Below are positions 28,521 to 38,602 of a stretch of 64,000 bases of DNA, piece by piece (the first letter of the stretch is position 1; each line of letters starts with the position of its first letter). This stretch comes from an uncultured SAR86 cluster bacterium. GTDB lineage: Bacteria > Pseudomonadota > Gammaproteobacteria > Magnimaribacterales > D2472. The notes beneath the pieces are model-generated. The model was not told the DNA's origin. It ran no database searches and saw only the letters and a program-made list of their open reading frames with translations. The stretch spans positions 897,938 to 961,937 of the forward strand of contig CAJIYI010000001.1 in NCBI GenBank assembly GCA_905181595.1, read 5' to 3'. Made by a program: the position numbers and the translations under genes.

Positions 28521-29492
28521 ATGCATGTTTATTGGTTTCAAGATTCAAAAATTGGTCACTTAAACCAAGTGCAAGCCTTGTTAGATGAGCTATCTAAAGA
28601 GAATGAGCTGGTTATTACTAAGATACATTGCCCTGAAAGAAGTGTCTTTAATTGGTTGAAGTCTTTTCTACCCAGTGCTCCGATTGAGAATCAAAAAGAT
28701 GGCTTAACTCTCCTTATTGGGGCTGGGCATTCAACCTATCCACAAATCCTTAAAACTCAAAAAGCATTGAAACAAACATCCAGTCTTTTGTCAGTAGCAA
28801 TTCTAAAACCCTCATTTAACGCCAACGATTTTGATCTTATTTGCGCACCCGAGCATGATTATCCTTCAACCAAAAAACCTAATAATGTTCATGCATTTAA
28901 AGGTTCTTTGGCCACCACTTCTTTGATTGAGCCTACTCCCAACAAAGGGATCATTGGACTTGGCGGCTCAAGCAAGCATTATGATTTGATAGCGAGCTTG
29001 TTGGTAAACAAATCGAGTATGTTCTTACAACACATCCTCATCATCACTTTCATATCTATAACTCTCGAAGAACTCCCTTCTTCACTCAACCAAGCGATAA
29101 AAGATATGACTGAAGAATTTCAAAACTTCACCTTCATAGATATGGAAAGTCATGAGGCAAAATCCTTTCAGGAAGACTTGCAGACTTCAGAGCTAAAATT
29201 TGTTACGCCTGATAGCTCAAACTTAGTTTTTGAAGCTCTTTCATGCAAAGGGAAAACTTATGTCATGCAAATTGAACGCCTTGTTCGCTCTAAGACATCT
29301 GGTTCCAAAAAAATTAGAAATGCTATCAATGCTTTGGTGGCCAATCGTCAGGTGGGAACTCTTACTATTAACACACCCACTCAAGGTCTCAAAGTTCATG
29401 CAATGGAACATCCTGTTGCTGGATTAGAGCCTTTAGCAGAAGTAGAAAAAACTGCATATGTGATTCAAGGTTTAATTAATAACAAAATATGA
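28521..29492 (+). CDS. ELM1/GtrOC1-family protein (nucleoside-diphospho-sugar-like fold), internally frame-shifted
   Basis: From the ATG at 28521 the protein begins MHVYWFQDSKIGHLNQ, the family's typical DGKxGHxNQ-like start, with GGAG upstream; the longer GTG start at 28491 is less likely. LIGLGG-type and DSSNLVFEALSCKGKTYVM segments support the Mito_fiss_Elm1 (COG3660) family, usually found among LPS genes. Between about 29008 and 29078 the open frame gives an abnormal peptide, while the next frame reads IEYVLTTHPHHHFHIYNSRR and TP, matching the family's SRRTP motif. A base lost near 29008 and one gained near 29076 cancel out. It overlaps the next glycosyltransferase gene by 4 bases. Confidence 0.75.
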   Translation: MHVYWFQDSKIGHLNQVQALLDELSKENELVITKIHCPERSVFNWLKSFLPSAPIENQKDGLTLLIGAGHSTYPQILKTQKALKQTSSLLSVAILKPSFNANDFDLICAPEHDYPSTKKPNNVHAFKGSLATTSLIEPTPNKGIIGLGGSSKHYDLIASLLVNKSSMFLQHILIITFISITLEELPSSLNQAIKDMTEEFQNFTFIDMESHEAKSFQEDLQTSELKFVTPDSSNLVFEALSCKGKTYVMQIERLVRSKTSGSKKIRNAINALVANRQVGTLTINTPTQGLKVHAMEHPVAGLEPLAEVEKTAYVIQGLINNKI

Positions 29493-30451
29493 AAGTTGCT
29501 CATTTAATTACTAGCAAGGTATTTGCAGGCATCGAGCAGCATGTATTTGAGCTGGCTACCGCAATGGATGACGAGACTGATCATGTTATTTTATGCGATA
29601 AATCTTTGGTGGGTTTTATGAGCGGAGTCCGCACTCATTCAATAACGATGGGTTCTAGATTTTCTCCACTTAATATTATTAGGCTGGTTCTCTTTTTTTG
29701 GGAAAATAATACAGATGTTTTGCATTGTCATGGTGCTAAAGCCAGTGCCATAGGTGGATGGGTTGGCCTAATTACTAAGGTAAAAATTGTAGCTACCATT
29801 CATGGTCTTAAATCTCATAACAGATCTATAAAATATGCAGACTCAGTTATCGGGGTAAACAAAGAAGTAGTCAAAGATATACCTCAAGCCAAAGTCATTC
29901 CTAATTGGTTTAATCCAGCCCATCAAGGCCGACCATCCTCAAGAACCGGTCCTGTTATTGCTGTTGGGAGATTAGAAAAAGTGAAGGGGTTTGATTTGCT
30001 AATCAATGCTTGGGCAAACATCAAAGAAGAGCTTAATATTATAGGCTCTGGAAAAGAGCTTTTGCCCTTACAAGAATTAATCAAAAAGTTAGGCTTATCG
30101 GATCGAATAAAAATTCTTACGGATCATTCTTATGAATCCATAGAAGATATATATAAAAATGCGAGTGGGTTAATTGTATCAAGCTTGCGTGAGGGGGGTC
30201 CCAGAACAGTTCTAGAGGCAATTAATCACAATATACCGGTACTTGGAACGAATGTTGGAATAATGCCTCAGATCATTCCTAGAGATCTATTGACCGAAGC
30301 CGGTGATCAGGTAGGTTTAACAGCTCTGTTAGAAGAAATGATCCCATTGCTGCCTCAATTAGATGTTAGTGCCATCAAAATAGCCATGCATGAAGAATAT
30401 TCTTTGAAAAATGCCTGCATCAAAACCAAGGAAGTTTATTTCTCTCTTTGA
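29489..30451 (+). CDS. Glycosyltransferase, GT4 family
   Basis: A 320-residue GT-B glycosyltransferase. The N-terminal domain has HLITSKVFAGIEQHVFEL and the TIHGLKS acceptor loop; the C-terminal group 1 domain has VGRLEKVKGFDLLI (about 160-173) and SSLREGGPRTVLEAI with the nucleotide-sugar binding E-x7-E pattern. It likely adds a sugar to the LPS core or O-chain. ATGA overlap with the preceding ELM1-like gene indicates co-translation. Its end converges with another GT4 gene (16-base overlap). Confidence 0.88.
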   Translation: MKVAHLITSKVFAGIEQHVFELATAMDDETDHVILCDKSLVGFMSGVRTHSITMGSRFSPLNIIRLVLFFWENNTDVLHCHGAKASAIGGWVGLITKVKIVATIHGLKSHNRSIKYADSVIGVNKEVVKDIPQAKVIPNWFNPAHQGRPSSRTGPVIAVGRLEKVKGFDLLINAWANIKEELNIIGSGKELLPLQELIKKLGLSDRIKILTDHSYESIEDIYKNASGLIVSSLREGGPRTVLEAINHNIPVLGTNVGIMPQIIPRDLLTEAGDQVGLTALLEEMIPLLPQLDVSAIKIAMHEEYSLKNACIKTKEVYFSL

Positions 30452-31530
30452 ATAGCGGTTTCGTATACCTTTATCGTCTCTTCCACCAATCTCTCTTTGG
30501 TGAAACTAGAGGGGATGCTTGAAGGTGGAGCGCATTGCAGCAAATGTGGAATTTGATTGGCTAAAGCATCCGTATCTCCAAACTCAATTAGCCCAAGAGG
30601 ATTGATCATACCAATAGACTCCTTAACGCCTCCCCTGTTCCAACCCATCACATGGGTTCCGCATGCAGCGGCCTCAATAATGGTCCGTCCAAATGGCTCA
30701 GGTTTGGATGAAAGATTAAATACGATGTCTGAAATTTTATATATGTTTGCGATATCTGTTCTTGCGCCACAAAAAGTTACGGCTGATTCAAGATTGTATT
30801 TTTTAACCAGCGCGAGAAGAGACTGAAAATATCTCTTTTTATTTTCATTAACTGGACCAGGGATAAGGCCATGATATTTAACTTGATCAAGTTGACTCAA
30901 TAATTTTAGAAAGTCTTCTATGCCCTTCCATCCAGTAATTCTTCCAGGCAAAGTGAGTAAAATTTTATCGCTCGTTTGAGGGAATTCTTTGTACCAAGAA
31001 TTAGACCAAGCTTCTGAAGGTGGGGATGTATTGAATTCATCAATATCGCATCCCCTATAAATTAAATGGACTCTAGAGTGATCTACATCATAATTTTTGA
31101 AGACATATTCTTGCACTGTTTTTGAGATAGCAATGATGTCATTGGCATAAGACATAGATTTGCTATAAAAAGGTTTACTGTACAAGCCATGGAACGTAGA
31201 AATTACAATTGGTTTTGAGGAAGACAGGCCCTTAAGAGCCAGAACATTAATCCAAGCAGGAAAGCGTGAGCGGACATGAATGATGTCCGGCTTAAACTCG
31301 CGGTAAATATCTCGTAAATTCTTGTATTGCTTGATCGCTAAAAAATTCTTTTTGGCTATGGGTAGCAAGAAATGCTTTGCTCCATGATTAGATAGCTGCT
31401 CAGTAAGCCCACCACCTGCTGATACTACAGCTGACTGATGGCCTAATTTTGTAAGATGCTCAGACAGATCTACCGTACCTCTTTCTACTCCACCAAACTT
31501 GAGTTCAGGCAGCAGTTGTAAGACACGCAT
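30436..31530 (-). CDS. Glycosyltransferase, GT4 family
   Basis: This 364-residue protein has the GT4 start LPELKFGGVERGTVDLSEH, a STFHGLYSK loop and the C-terminal donor domain (LPGRITGWKGIEDFL, then PEPFGRTIIEAAACGTHVM with the conserved E-x7-E). It probably builds LPS or another surface glycan. It lies three bases after the MacB-like permease gene, at the end of a six-gene minus-strand operon that starts with a glutaryl-CoA-dehydrogenase-like gene. Confidence 0.88.
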   Translation of the reverse strand: MRVLQLLPELKFGGVERGTVDLSEHLTKLGHQSAVVSAGGGLTEQLSNHGAKHFLLPIAKKNFLAIKQYKNLRDIYREFKPDIIHVRSRFPAWINVLALKGLSSSKPIVISTFHGLYSKPFYSKSMSYANDIIAISKTVQEYVFKNYDVDHSRVHLIYRGCDIDEFNTSPPSEAWSNSWYKEFPQTSDKILLTLPGRITGWKGIEDFLKLLSQLDQVKYHGLIPGPVNENKKRYFQSLLALVKKYNLESAVTFCGARTDIANIYKISDIVFNLSSKPEPFGRTIIEAAACGTHVMGWNRGGVKESIGMINPLGLIEFGDTDALANQIPHLLQCAPPSSIPSSFTKERLVEETIKVYETAIQREK

Positions 31531-31533
31531 GAA

Positions 31534-32739
31534 TTACTCGTACCTTAAAGCAACTGCTGGTTCTAATTGTGCAGCTTTACGCGCTGGCCAAATTCCAAAA
31601 AATAAGCCTACACAAGCAGAGAAAGTAACTGAGCCTAAAATTGCTGAGAAGGGAATTGTAAAAACCCAGTCTTGCCACATCGCAATAACAAAATATAAAA
31701 GTGAGCCAAGTATGACCCCTGCAACTCCCCCAATAATACATAGAGCCACAGCTTCAATTATAAATTGCAGAAGGATAGCTTGATGAGTAGCTCCAAGGGC
31801 TTTGCGTAACCCTATTTCTCTTGTTCTCTCTGTAACAGAAACCAGCATAATGTTCATTACCCCAATGCCGCCAACCAACAAACTGATCCCGGCAATCCCA
31901 ATAATTAAAGCTGAAAAAATTGCGGTTGCTTGTTTTTGTAAATCAGTGAACTGAGACCAATCATTTATTCGAAAGTTATTCTCTTCTCCGGGTCCAATAT
32001 CATGCTCTCTTCTCAAGACTCGCTCTATGGATATCATGGCTTCTTCGGGCGAGTAAGTATTCGGCACTTCAACACGAATTGAATCAACTCTCTGTCTACC
32101 AAAAACTCTATCGGATGCAGTAAATAATGGGATATATATCTGTTCATCTGGGTTAGACCAACCAGAAGAGCCCTCTGATTTCATGACGCCAATAATCTCA
32201 AAAGTCACCCCGCCCAAATCAATGTCTTTTCCAAGCAAAGCCTTGGAAGAAGTTTTTAATTCCGTGCTAACACTGGAGCCAATAATGGCAACTCTCTTTC
32301 TTGCAAGGTCATCTCTTTCTGAAAAAAATCTTCCTTGCACTACCTCGTATCCCTGAATGTCTAAATAATTTTCTCGCGCACCTATAACTGAAATGCTGAT
32401 ACTTTCATTTCCATACTTCAACGACTTACTTCCCCTAATTTCTGGTGAAATACGCCATGCAATCTCTTTGTCTTTAATCAGGGCATCCGCATCCTTGATG
32501 ACTAAAGGTGTCGCATTGACTTTCTGCGCACCTCTGCCCCGAGAGGGATAGACTGACAGAGTCCTTGCTGAAAGATTGGTAATTGAGTCATCAATAGCTC
32601 TTTGCGCACTTGATCCTATGCCTACCATGGCTATGACTGAGGCTGTTCCAATAACAATAGCTATGGTTGTCAGCAAGGAGCGCATAAGATTAGCTCTGAT
32701 TGCGTCGATGGCAGTTGAGATGGATTCTTGCAATATCAT
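31534..32739 (-). CDS. ABC transporter permease, MacB/FtsX type
   Basis: A 401-residue permease with one N-terminal span (about 20-42), a large periplasmic MacB core domain (about 50-240) and three C-terminal spans containing the FtsX signature (GGIGVMNIMLVSVTERTREIGLRKALGA). There is no fused ATPase; that is the separate gene at 33936-34626. Together with the adaptor it forms a tripartite MacAB-like or lipoprotein-release exporter. Such systems push substrates from the periplasm through an outer-membrane channel. The substrate is unknown. Confidence 0.9.
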   Translation of the reverse strand: MILQESISTAIDAIRANLMRSLLTTIAIVIGTASVIAMVGIGSSAQRAIDDSITNLSARTLSVYPSRGRGAQKVNATPLVIKDADALIKDKEIAWRISPEIRGSKSLKYGNESISISVIGARENYLDIQGYEVVQGRFFSERDDLARKRVAIIGSSVSTELKTSSKALLGKDIDLGGVTFEIIGVMKSEGSSGWSNPDEQIYIPLFTASDRVFGRQRVDSIRVEVPNTYSPEEAMISIERVLRREHDIGPGEENNFRINDWSQFTDLQKQATAIFSALIIGIAGISLLVGGIGVMNIMLVSVTERTREIGLRKALGATHQAILLQFIIEAVALCIIGGVAGVILGSLLYFVIAMWQDWVFTIPFSAILGSVTFSACVGLFFGIWPARKAAQLEPAVALRYE

Positions 32740-32742
32740 AGT

Positions 32743-33939
32743 TTATCCAAATCTACCTTTAACTCGTTCAGAGAATCTTTGCTGATACTTAATCAAGCCT
32801 TCGCTAGGTAAAACATAAACAATTTCTTTCTCAGCAATGCCACCCTTTACCTCAACATGGTTTAAGTCAGTCTTGCCTACCTTAACCCAATGTGGAAAAG
32901 CGCCTTTGCTGGTTTTTTTTAACACTATAAAAGTATCGAAATTTTCTCCAGGAACTTTTTTGGACAGAAAGCTATCTAAATCTGCTTGCTTGATACCTAA
33001 TAATCCAGCAACTGAAACAACGTCTTTTCTGGTGCGCAATGAACCTGCAGGCAACGCTAGGGCCACCTCTTCATTCAAGATCTCAATTTCAACATCTGTG
33101 TTCATTCCAATCAATAAAAGATTATCTGTATTCTCTATGTCTATTAGCACCGGGAAAGTAGTCACGTTCTGATCAATTTTGGACATGGGTTCAATTTTAG
33201 ACACGACGCCTGTGAATCTTTTGTCTCTGTAAGCAGAAACTTTGAGGGTAACCTCTTGGCCAATGCTTATTTTTCCAATATCAATTTCATCAATCAATGC
33301 TCTTACCCGAACTTTATTAAGGTCAGCCATCTCCATAAGCAAGGTTCCTCCTCCGACAGCAGAGGTTGGCGATGTAATAACTTGTCCCACTTCAGCTAAC
33401 CTGCTAATAACAGTTCCAGCTATGGGCGACCTGACACTTGTATCATCTAGAGCAATTCGAGCATTTTCTAAAAATACCTCAGCTCGCACAAGTTGAGCTC
33501 GGGCAGAAGAGAAAGCCTCCTGAGCATCTTCAAAAGATTTATCAGAAATATTGCCTTCCTCATGCAATCGCTTGGATCTATCAAACTGATTTTGAGCATT
33601 CGAAAGTCTGACTTTGGCAACTTCTAGATCGGCATTTGCTTGCGCTAGAGTGTTGGTAGGAGTTCTCTGATCAATCCGAGCCAGCACCACGCCTTCTTCA
33701 ACGTAGTCTCCAACTTCTGCTCCCAAGAAAAGCACCTGCCCCGATGCTTTAGATTTTATTTCTATCGAAGAGATAGCCTCAACAGTTCCCGATGCTTCAA
33801 CAGTTAGCTCTAATTGTTGAGCCCCTGCTTCTTTGAGAGTATAAAATTTGAATTCTTCTTCTTTGTCTCCGCCTCCGCAACCAACTAAGATAGCTGAAGA
33901 TAGGAGTACTGTTAAGAATTTAACATTAATGTATTTCAT
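32743..33939 (-). CDS. Periplasmic adaptor (membrane fusion) protein, MacA/HlyD family
   Basis: The 398-residue protein begins with a lipoprotein signal (lipobox LVGC, Cys about 21) and has split lipoyl, coiled-coil hairpin (about 105-165, ANADLEVAKVRLSNAQNQFDRSK) and beta-barrel domains (SPIAGTVISRLAEVGQVI, then LIDEIDIGKISIGQEV) as in MacA. It links the MacB-type permease to an outer-membrane duct. Its start overlaps the repaired end of the ABC ATPase gene as ATGA. Confidence 0.92.
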   Translation of the reverse strand: MKYINVKFLTVLLSSAILVGCGGGDKEEEFKFYTLKEAGAQQLELTVEASGTVEAISSIEIKSKASGQVLFLGAEVGDYVEEGVVLARIDQRTPTNTLAQANADLEVAKVRLSNAQNQFDRSKRLHEEGNISDKSFEDAQEAFSSARAQLVRAEVFLENARIALDDTSVRSPIAGTVISRLAEVGQVITSPTSAVGGGTLLMEMADLNKVRVRALIDEIDIGKISIGQEVTLKVSAYRDKRFTGVVSKIEPMSKIDQNVTTFPVLIDIENTDNLLLIGMNTDVEIEILNEEVALALPAGSLRTRKDVVSVAGLLGIKQADLDSFLSKKVPGENFDTFIVLKKTSKGAFPHWVKVGKTDLNHVEVKGGIAEKEIVYVLPSEGLIKYQQRFSERVKGRFG

Positions 33940-34626
33940 TTTTTTTCCTTTGTGGTATCTGATTCTATGAGGCCATCTTTAATAAAGATTAGTGCGCTGG
34001 GCCTCAGCAGCAACTTCATTCTCATGAGTAATTAAAATTATAGTTTGCCCTTGGTTATGCAGGTTATGAAAAAGCTGCATCACATCATGGCCCGTTTGGC
34101 TGTCAAGATTTCCTGTTGGCTCATCTGCAAACAGAATTGATGGATTATTGACAAGAGCTCTAGCAATAGCAACTCTTTGCTGTTGCCCCCCTGAAAGCTC
34201 GGATGGCTGATGATCCATTCTATCTTCCAAGCCCACTTCAGATAATGCGGCTTTAGCCCTAGTTATTTGATCTGCTTTTTCTATGCCAGCGTATTTTAAA
34301 GGCAACATTACGTTATCAAGCGCACTGTTTCTGGCTAAGAGATGGAAGTTTTGAAAGACAAATCCAATTTCTTTGTTTCTAATTCCTGCCAATGCATCAT
34401 CGTCCAAAGAGCTAACCTCTTGATTGTTCAGCAGATAAGTTCCATGAGTAGGAATATCAAGACAACCAATGATATTCATAAGGGTAGATTTACCAGAGCC
34501 GGAAGGTCCCATGATTGCGATGAATTCGCCTTTCTTTATATCGAATGAGACACCTCTTAAAGCCTCCACCGTTTGAGTGCCCAAAGCATAATGCTTGGTG
34601 ACTCCGTTTACGCTAATAATGCTCAT
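33936..34626 (-). CDS. ABC transporter ATP-binding protein, MacB/LolD type (C-terminal frame break)
   Basis: A complete nucleotide-binding domain: Walker [10 protein letters not shown] (about 40-48), Q-loop VFQNFHLL, signature [15 protein letters not shown] (about 142-156), Walker [15 protein letters not shown] and switch His LITHE. The open frame ends abnormally at 33979. In the next frame the usual ending [11 protein letters not shown] continues to a TGA at 33936 that overlaps the adaptor ATG. One extra base near 33988-33994 explains this. It energises the exporter. Its ATG overlaps the upstream stop as ATGA. Confidence 0.93.
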
Positions 34627-35081
34627 GCTGACCTACATAAAAAAACTGGTATATCTCGAGAAGTATTATTTTGATAAGTTTCATAGTCTGGGTAAAAAGA
34701 GCATATTAAAGGCCACAGTTCATCTTTCTGCTCTTTAGACACTTCTTCTGCAATATAGTTCTTAGAATCATGAATGGTGGAGATTTTAAGTTCAGGGTGC
34801 GCTTTTACGTTGTAATACCAGTTGGGATTTTTAGGCATGCCGCCCAGAGAAGCAACCAAAATAGGCATTCCGTCTTGATGAACATAAATCAATGGAATGT
34901 TTCTAATTTTATTAGTCTTCGCGCCTTTGGTTCTCACAACCATGACAGGAAAACCACCCGGCCATTTGTTCCAAAGCTTACCGTTACTGAGCAAAAAAAC
35001 TCTTGCTTGAAATTTAGCAAAATATTTAATAATTCGTTTAGCAGTTTTAGCCTGCTTGGGAGTATATTTTTCTTGCTTCAT
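34623..35081 (-). CDS. Deazaflavin-dependent nitroreductase-family protein (DUF385/PF04075)
   Basis: The 152-residue protein has the split beta-barrel features of this family: [22 protein letters not shown] (about 45-66), then [20 protein letters not shown] and the terminal RDIPVFLC strand. Members in mycobacteria use F420, but many proteobacterial homologues have no proven cofactor; F420 or a flavin is possible. It sits between a glutaryl-CoA-dehydrogenase-like gene (3-base gap) and the exporter ATPase (ATGA overlap), so it is co-transcribed with both. Confidence 0.8.
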   Translation of the reverse strand: MKQEKYTPKQAKTAKRIIKYFAKFQARVFLLSNGKLWNKWPGGFPVMVVRTKGAKTNKIRNIPLIYVHQDGMPILVASLGGMPKNPNWYYNVKAHPELKISTIHDSKNYIAEEVSKEQKDELWPLICSFYPDYETYQNNTSRDIPVFLCRSA

Positions 35082-35084
35082 GAA

Positions 35085-36251
35085 TTATTCAAAAGCTGCT
35101 ATATCAGTTTGAAGGTTACCAAGAATCAGAGCATGTATATCATGCGTGCCTTCATAAGTATTTACCGCCTCTAAATTCATAGAATGTCGGACAACATGAT
35201 ACTCATCAATTACACCATTACCGCCATGCATGTCTCTTGCCAGTCTGGCAACATCTAGTGCCTTCCCACAATTATTTCTCTTGATCAAAGAAATCATTTC
35301 TGGAATCATTTCGCCTTCATCAATAAGGCGACCTACTCGCAATGCGGCTTGAAGACCTAGAGTAATTTCTGTTTGCATGTCAGCTAGTTTCTTTTGCACC
35401 AATTGTTTTGCTGCCAAAGGCGAGCCAAATTGAATTCGATCTAGCGTGTATTGTCTTGCTGCATGCCAGCAAAATTCTGCAGCTCCCAAAGAGCCCCAGG
35501 CAATACCGTAACGGGCTATGTTTAAACACGAAAAAGGTCCTCTAAAGCTCTGCGCCAAAGGTAAAACATATTCTTCAGGAATAAAGACATCTGACATAAA
35601 TATTTGGCCAGTGGTTGATGCTCTGAGAGCAAACTTACCTTGCAAGACTTTGGTATCGAGACCTGCAAAATCTTTTTTAGCGATAAAACCTCTAAGCACT
35701 CCTTGTTCGTCTTTTGCCCAAATCACAAATACATCTGCAATAGGCGCATTCGTTATCCAGGTTTTAGATCCGTTTAACTTATAGCCACCCTCAACTTTTT
35801 TTGCATTCGATAGCATGCTGCCAGGATCAGAGCCCGCATCTGGCTCAGTAAGACCGAAACATCCAATTAAATTTCCTTTAGCCATTTCAGGCAATAACTC
35901 TTCTTTTTGCGCATCTGAACCAAACTTATAAATTGCATACATAGCCAATGAAGACTGAACGCTAAATGCTGATCGGTAGCTCGAATCTATCCGCTCTATT
36001 TCTCTTGTGATTAATCCGTATGAGACATAACCGACTCCCGCGCAACCGTAACCTTTGATTGTTGCTCCCAAAATTCCTAATTCACCCATTTCTTTATAAA
36101 TTTCTGGATGAAATATTTCGTGCCTATTGGCTTCAAGAATTCTTGGCATAAGAGATTTTTGAGCATACTCACGCACGTTGTCGCGAATCATTCTCTCCTC
36201 TTCAGTCAGCTGATTATCAAGATGTAAAATGTCTTCCCAGTTTTTTCCCAT
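35085..36251 (-). CDS. gcdH: Acyl-CoA dehydrogenase, glutaryl-CoA dehydrogenase type
   Basis: A 388-residue flavoprotein whose motifs closely follow Gcd[14 protein letters not shown] at the start, [15 protein letters not shown] (about 135-149), [34 protein letters not shown], and [14 protein letters not shown]. The catalytic Glu lies in [15 protein letters not shown] near the C-terminus. GcdH oxidises and decarboxylates glutaryl-CoA to crotonyl-CoA in lysine, tryptophan and aromatic catabolism. It is the first gene of the minus-strand operon that continues into the exporter. A terminator precedes it. Confidence 0.9.
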   Translation of the reverse strand: MGKNWEDILHLDNQLTEEERMIRDNVREYAQKSLMPRILEANRHEIFHPEIYKEMGELGILGATIKGYGCAGVGYVSYGLITREIERIDSSYRSAFSVQSSLAMYAIYKFGSDAQKEELLPEMAKGNLIGCFGLTEPDAGSDPGSMLSNAKKVEGGYKLNGSKTWITNAPIADVFVIWAKDEQGVLRGFIAKKDFAGLDTKVLQGKFALRASTTGQIFMSDVFIPEEYVLPLAQSFRGPFSCLNIARYGIAWGSLGAAEFCWHAARQYTLDRIQFGSPLAAKQLVQKKLADMQTEITLGLQAALRVGRLIDEGEMIPEMISLIKRNNCGKALDVARLARDMHGGNGVIDEYHVVRHSMNLEAVNTYEGTHDIHALILGNLQTDIAAFE

Positions 36252-36260
36252 AATTTACTC

Positions 36261-36297
36261 AAAAAAAAGCCCTAGTAAAAATACTAAGGCTTTAATT
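36261..36297 (-). terminator. Intrinsic terminator of the TonB receptor gene
   Basis: On the minus strand an imperfect hairpin (AAAGCC-TTAGTA, loop TTTTT, then ACTA-GGGCTTT) ends in a run of eight T, just after the TonB receptor stop codon and before gcdH. It fits factor-independent termination of the receptor transcript and separates it from the gcdH operon, which then needs its own promoter within a few dozen bases. Confidence 0.75.
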
Positions 36298-36308
36298 ATA
36301 TTCTAATA

Positions 36309-38498
36309 CTAGAATTTATAGTGCAAATCCATTCCTATGGTTCTTGGAGCATTAAAATAAGACAGTGTTAGCTGTCCAAATGCAGGTCCAAATGGAATTG
36401 AACTCATTCTGTGATTCTTATCCGTAAGATTCTTAATCCAGAAATTTAATTGCAGATTTTCCATAGGCTCAGTTAACAACCTAAAGTCAGTTGTTCCTCT
36501 TGAATCTAATGTTGTCAAAGCTGCTCTTGGATCTTTAGAGTTGTATGGGAATGTTGGATGCTCAGCAATTCTGCTGTGATCCAAACGCATTCTATAAGTT
36601 CCATAATCTTTTTCCAAAGAAACATAAAGAGTAGTCTCTGGCGAATAAGGAACTTGCTCAAGTAAATATCCGTCACTTGCAACTTTATTTCCTGTGAACT
36701 CAGAATCAAGAGTTCCTAGATTAACCATTAGCTTAGTTGAGTCATTAATAAGTGTTGTAGTCTCTATTTCTAAACCAGAAATATCAGCTGAATTATTAAT
36801 AACCTCAGACGCTGCTGCAGCATTTGCTGTGAAATAAGAAATCTGCATATCTTCATGTTCGTTATCGAAGTAAGCAACATTCAACATCATGCGATTATCG
36901 AAATATCTTCCTTTCAAACCAAATTCCGTGGATGAGATAGTTTCTGGAGCGTATGGTGTAGATGCTCCAAAAGGATTAGAGCTCTCTGCATTAAATCCAC
37001 CAGCTTTAAAACCATCTGCAACTTTAAAATACAGGTTAGTGTTGTCGCTGTAATCATGAGACAGAATGAATGTACCAGTGGTATCGTCAAAACTGCCTTT
37101 TCCTGATGCTGAGATTATGCCTACATACTCTTTAAAACCTACCTTGTCCTCTTCAGTAGATCTTGCTCCAACAGTTACGTCCCAGTTCTCTGCAATTGCA
37201 TAGGTCAGCTGACCAAAGATTGCTGTTGAATCTCCGTTTCCTGAGTAATTTTGTACAATCGATGTTCCGCCACCAAAAAATGATTGAGGGTTAGAGGTAT
37301 ATGCATCATCTTTTAATGCGTAATATCCAACAACATACTCCATTTTATCGGTAGAGCCAGATAGCTGAACTTCAAGAGTTTCAGCGCTGTAGTTAGTAAA
37401 TCTTGATGTATTAGCAATTGGAAATGGTCCACCATCTAAATCAAGATTATCATCCCAGTCTGTTTTTCTTTTAGCCCAAATTACTTTCAAAGTCCCAAGA
37501 CCCATTTCACGAGCAATGGTTAAGCTTGTTCCCTCAACGGTGGATAGCTCAAATGTATTCGCATCAATATGCGCAACACCCTGTCTATCTGAGTTCTTAA
37601 AAAGCTCTATTGGCCAAAGTTTTAGGCCGCCGGTGAGTGCAGAAGCACCAACACCAAAAGCAGTACTCCAATTTGGAATCGTATTTGTGAGCTGTGCAAA
37701 AGGTGGGATATTGTCTTGATCAGTTTTATCGAGAGATAAATTGACGCTAGTTTTATCGCCTTCATATGCAAGAGTAAATTTAACTCCTTTAGAGTTAATG
37801 GTATCTAATTCAGTGTTACGCGATGTTGTATTAGGTACAACGCCTTGAGCAGCTTGGTATGGAGATGCAGCATTATTAACGTAACCACCTCTCTTCTTGT
37901 TATTTACAACAATCTTTGTAAAAACATTTTCACCAATTTCATAGTCACCAATTAACTGTGTTTGCTTCAAACCATAATTACCGAGTGTAACTTTCGCTGA
38001 AGTTCCTGCACCAGAAGGTTTTTTGCTTATAAGGTTGATTGCGCCACCCAATGTGTTTCTTCCATAAAGAGTCCCTTGAGGCCCTCTAAGAATTTCAACT
38101 CTTTCTAAATCAGCAACGTCAAAGATAGATCCCTGGCCTTTACCTAAATAGACTCCATCAAGATACATTCCAACGGTTGGCTCCCACGTAATAGCAGGAT
38201 TAATGGTAGTTCCACCTCTCATTGCAATTGTAGCGGCAGTGTTATTTGAAGGTGTATTAATAATGTGGACATTAGGGGCCATGCCAGCAAGATCAACAAC
38301 ATTGGCTATATCTAAATCATCGATCGTGGATTCAGTAATAGCTGTAATGGCAATTGGAGCGTCCTGAAGACTCTCTTCTCTCTTTTGCGCCGTAACGACA
38401 ACTTCTTCAAGCATGCCTGTGGATTGCGCATTAATATTGACATTAAAAATGAAAGATAGCGGTATCGCTAAAAATATTAGTTTCAATTTACTCATCAT
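36309..38498 (-). CDS. TonB-dependent outer-membrane receptor (729 aa)
   Basis: It has a signal peptide (cleaved after NINAQ, residue about 25), a TonB box EEVVVTAQKREESLQDAP, the plug domain (about 45-160, with RGPQGTLYGRNTLGGAINLISKKP written here as two motifs: GPQGTLYGRNTLGG and AINLI) and a 22-strand barrel ending in an aromatic residue (DLHYKF). Receptors of this subtype carry diverse substrates, not only siderophores. Its ribosome binding site is AGGGG. Its location next to the P450/ADC/Rieske catabolic cluster suggests uptake of an organic compound, which is inference. Confidence 0.92.
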   Translation of the reverse strand: MMSKLKLIFLAIPLSFIFNVNINAQSTGMLEEVVVTAQKREESLQDAPIAITAITESTIDDLDIANVVDLAGMAPNVHIINTPSNNTAATIAMRGGTTINPAITWEPTVGMYLDGVYLGKGQGSIFDVADLERVEILRGPQGTLYGRNTLGGAINLISKKPSGAGTSAKVTLGNYGLKQTQLIGDYEIGENVFTKIVVNNKKRGGYVNNAASPYQAAQGVVPNTTSRNTELDTINSKGVKFTLAYEGDKTSVNLSLDKTDQDNIPPFAQLTNTIPNWSTAFGVGASALTGGLKLWPIELFKNSDRQGVAHIDANTFELSTVEGTSLTIAREMGLGTLKVIWAKRKTDWDDNLDLDGGPFPIANTSRFTNYSAETLEVQLSGSTDKMEYVVGYYALKDDAYTSNPQSFFGGGTSIVQNYSGNGDSTAIFGQLTYAIAENWDVTVGARSTEEDKVGFKEYVGIISASGKGSFDDTTGTFILSHDYSDNTNLYFKVADGFKAGGFNAESSNPFGASTPYAPETISSTEFGLKGRYFDNRMMLNVAYFDNEHEDMQISYFTANAAAASEVINNSADISGLEIETTTLINDSTKLMVNLGTLDSEFTGNKVASDGYLLEQVPYSPETTLYVSLEKDYGTYRMRLDHSRIAEHPTFPYNSKDPRAALTTLDSRGTTDFRLLTEPMENLQLNFWIKNLTDKNHRMSSIPFGPAFGQLTLSYFNAPRTIGMDLHYKF

Positions 38499-38602
38499 AT
38501 TCCCCTTTAAAATTTGGATAACTTGGTGATTATTGCAAAAAAGTAGCTTATTTGCATCTTTGTTTGTATAGCTAGCAAAGAAAAACCTTGCAGAATAGAC
38601 AA

